Positions 32,173 through 32,714 of a stretch of DNA of 32,714 nucleotides are shown here, one piece after another. The stretch is taken from the NCBI GenBank assembly GCA_050249455.1, contig JBFWQM010000025.1, positions 1-32,714 on the forward strand. Reading direction: 5' to 3'. The position numbers were made by a program, and so were the translations under genes. Position 1 is the stretch's first letter. The number at the start of each line of letters is the position of its first letter. Source of the DNA: JBFWQM01 sp050249455 (GTDB lineage: Bacteria > Pseudomonadota > Alphaproteobacteria > MPNO01 > VGEU01). The notes beneath the pieces are model-generated. The model saw nothing but the letters and a program-made list of their open reading frames with translations. It was not told where the DNA came from and did not search any database.

Positions 32173-32714
32173 TCATCGCCCCTCGACGTAGTCGCGGAAC
32201 CGCTCCAGCCCGGTGCGCAGCGCGGCGTCGTCGGTGGTGAAGGCGATGCGCACCGTCTTGTCGCATGACGGGCCGAAGGTGATGCCGGGCACCGTGGCGA
32301 CCTTGCGCTCGGTGAGGAGCGCCTTGGCGAAGGTCATCGAATCCGGGTGGCGGTCGCCGACGTTGACCAGGGCGTAGAACGCGCCCGAAGGCGGAGCGGG
32401 GAGGAGGCCTGTGTTGCCGAGCACGTCGAGCACGATGTCGCGGCGGCGACGGAACGTTTCGCGCGCCTGCGCGACGCTGTCCTGCGGCCCGGACAATGCC
32501 GCCTCCACCGCCTTCTGCGAGACGGCGGCGGTGTGGCTGGTCACCGGCTCCTGGAGGATCGCCGCGACCGGCCCCAGCGCCGGCGGGCACAGCAGGTAGC
32601 CGACGCGGAAGCCGGTCATCGCGTAGCTCTTCGACGCGCCGGAGACCAGGAACACGCGGTCGTCGAGCCCGAACGATGCGGCCGAGACGTGACCGCCGTC
32701 GAACACGATGTCCT
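32173..32714 (-). CDS. class I/II aminotransferase, C-terminal part
   Basis: The C-terminal ~180 codons of a PLP enzyme; the frame is open to the right edge, so the start lies outside the window. FLVSGASKSYAMTGFRVGYLLCP holds the Schiff-base lysine (SxSK pattern) and the phosphate-binding Arg. PSGAFYALVNVG and VATVPGITFGPSCDKTVRIAFTTDDAAL hold the C-terminal Arg that binds the substrate carboxylate. It resembles aspartate/aromatic aminotransferases of fold type I, subgroup I-gamma style, but the substrate cannot be fixed from this part. The Val codon GTG at 32706 is not the start. Confidence 0.88.
   Translation of the reverse strand, partial: DIVFDGGHVSAASFGLDDRVFLVSGASKSYAMTGFRVGYLLCPPALGPVAAILQEPVTSHTAAVSQKAVEAALSGPQDSVAQARETFRRRRDIVLDVLGNTGLLPAPPSGAFYALVNVGDRHPDSMTFAKALLTERKVATVPGITFGPSCDKTVRIAFTTDDAALRTGLERFRDYVEGR

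Noticed and set aside
1..32714. CRISPR arrays, rRNA, tRNA, prophage or insertion-sequence genes
   Set aside because: No regularly spaced repeats with spacers, no RNA gene cores and no transposase or phage proteins were seen.

Overview
The window is very GC-rich and densely coded, and nearly all of it is ordinary chromosomal protein-coding sequence. The gene content (a DUF1491-family protein, an orotate phosphoribosyltransferase with the VEDLTTDG type of PRPP loop, a stomatin/NfeD pair, a CsgG-like lipoprotein, many amidohydrolase, VOC and FAH-type catabolic genes) fits an alphaproteobacterium, perhaps Rhodospirillales-like. I cannot name a genus. I see no rRNA, tRNA, CRISPR array, prophage or intact insertion sequence. 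There are several families of short palindromic intergenic repeats.

Layout: 1-5748 holds the tail of a FAD oxidoreductase, a convergent ATP-grasp-like gene, and a leftward set (Rieske oxygenase, YbfB-type MFS permease, an 85-residue protein, alpha/beta hydrolase), with a divergent envelope lipoprotein on its right. 5786-10270 holds leftward FAD oxidoreductase, NfeD and stomatin genes, a coupled HIT/methyltransferase pair, and a divergent DUF1491 gene. 10449-15352 holds leftward genes for a large DUF4139 secreted protein, a GTPase of the cyclic 2,3-diphosphoglycerate synthetase family, and a metal-dependent amidohydrolase. An acyl-CoA ligase-like gene diverges from these and is followed by a CsgG/SH3 lipoprotein. 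18382-21868 holds a sugar-nucleotide-type epimerase, a second amidohydrolase, and a divergent tandem pair of cupin paralogues.

The most interesting unit is 22017-26947 on the minus strand: pyrK, pyrD, an M20-family carbamoylase/allantoate-amidohydrolase-like gene, pyrC and pyrE. The first four genes overlap by 4-7 nt. Class 1B (NAD-linked) PyrDK is not the usual proteobacterial dihydroorotate dehydrogenase. A carbamoyl-amide hydrolase between PyrD and PyrC would allow, on paper, a route orotate to dihydroorotate to carbamoyl-aspartate to aspartate as well as biosynthesis. A second hydrolase of the same family (30903-32108) follows an FAH-family gene and a two-domain VOC gene that look like a small catabolic operon.

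The rest is a small gene of unknown function, a dolichyl-phosphate-glucose-synthase-like glycosyltransferase, and the C-terminal part of a class I/II aminotransferase running off the right edge. Palindromic repeats sit between genes at about 10.33, 13.95, 21.9, 30.74 and 32.11 kb. Intrinsic terminators are visible at 18349, 21904 and 30694.
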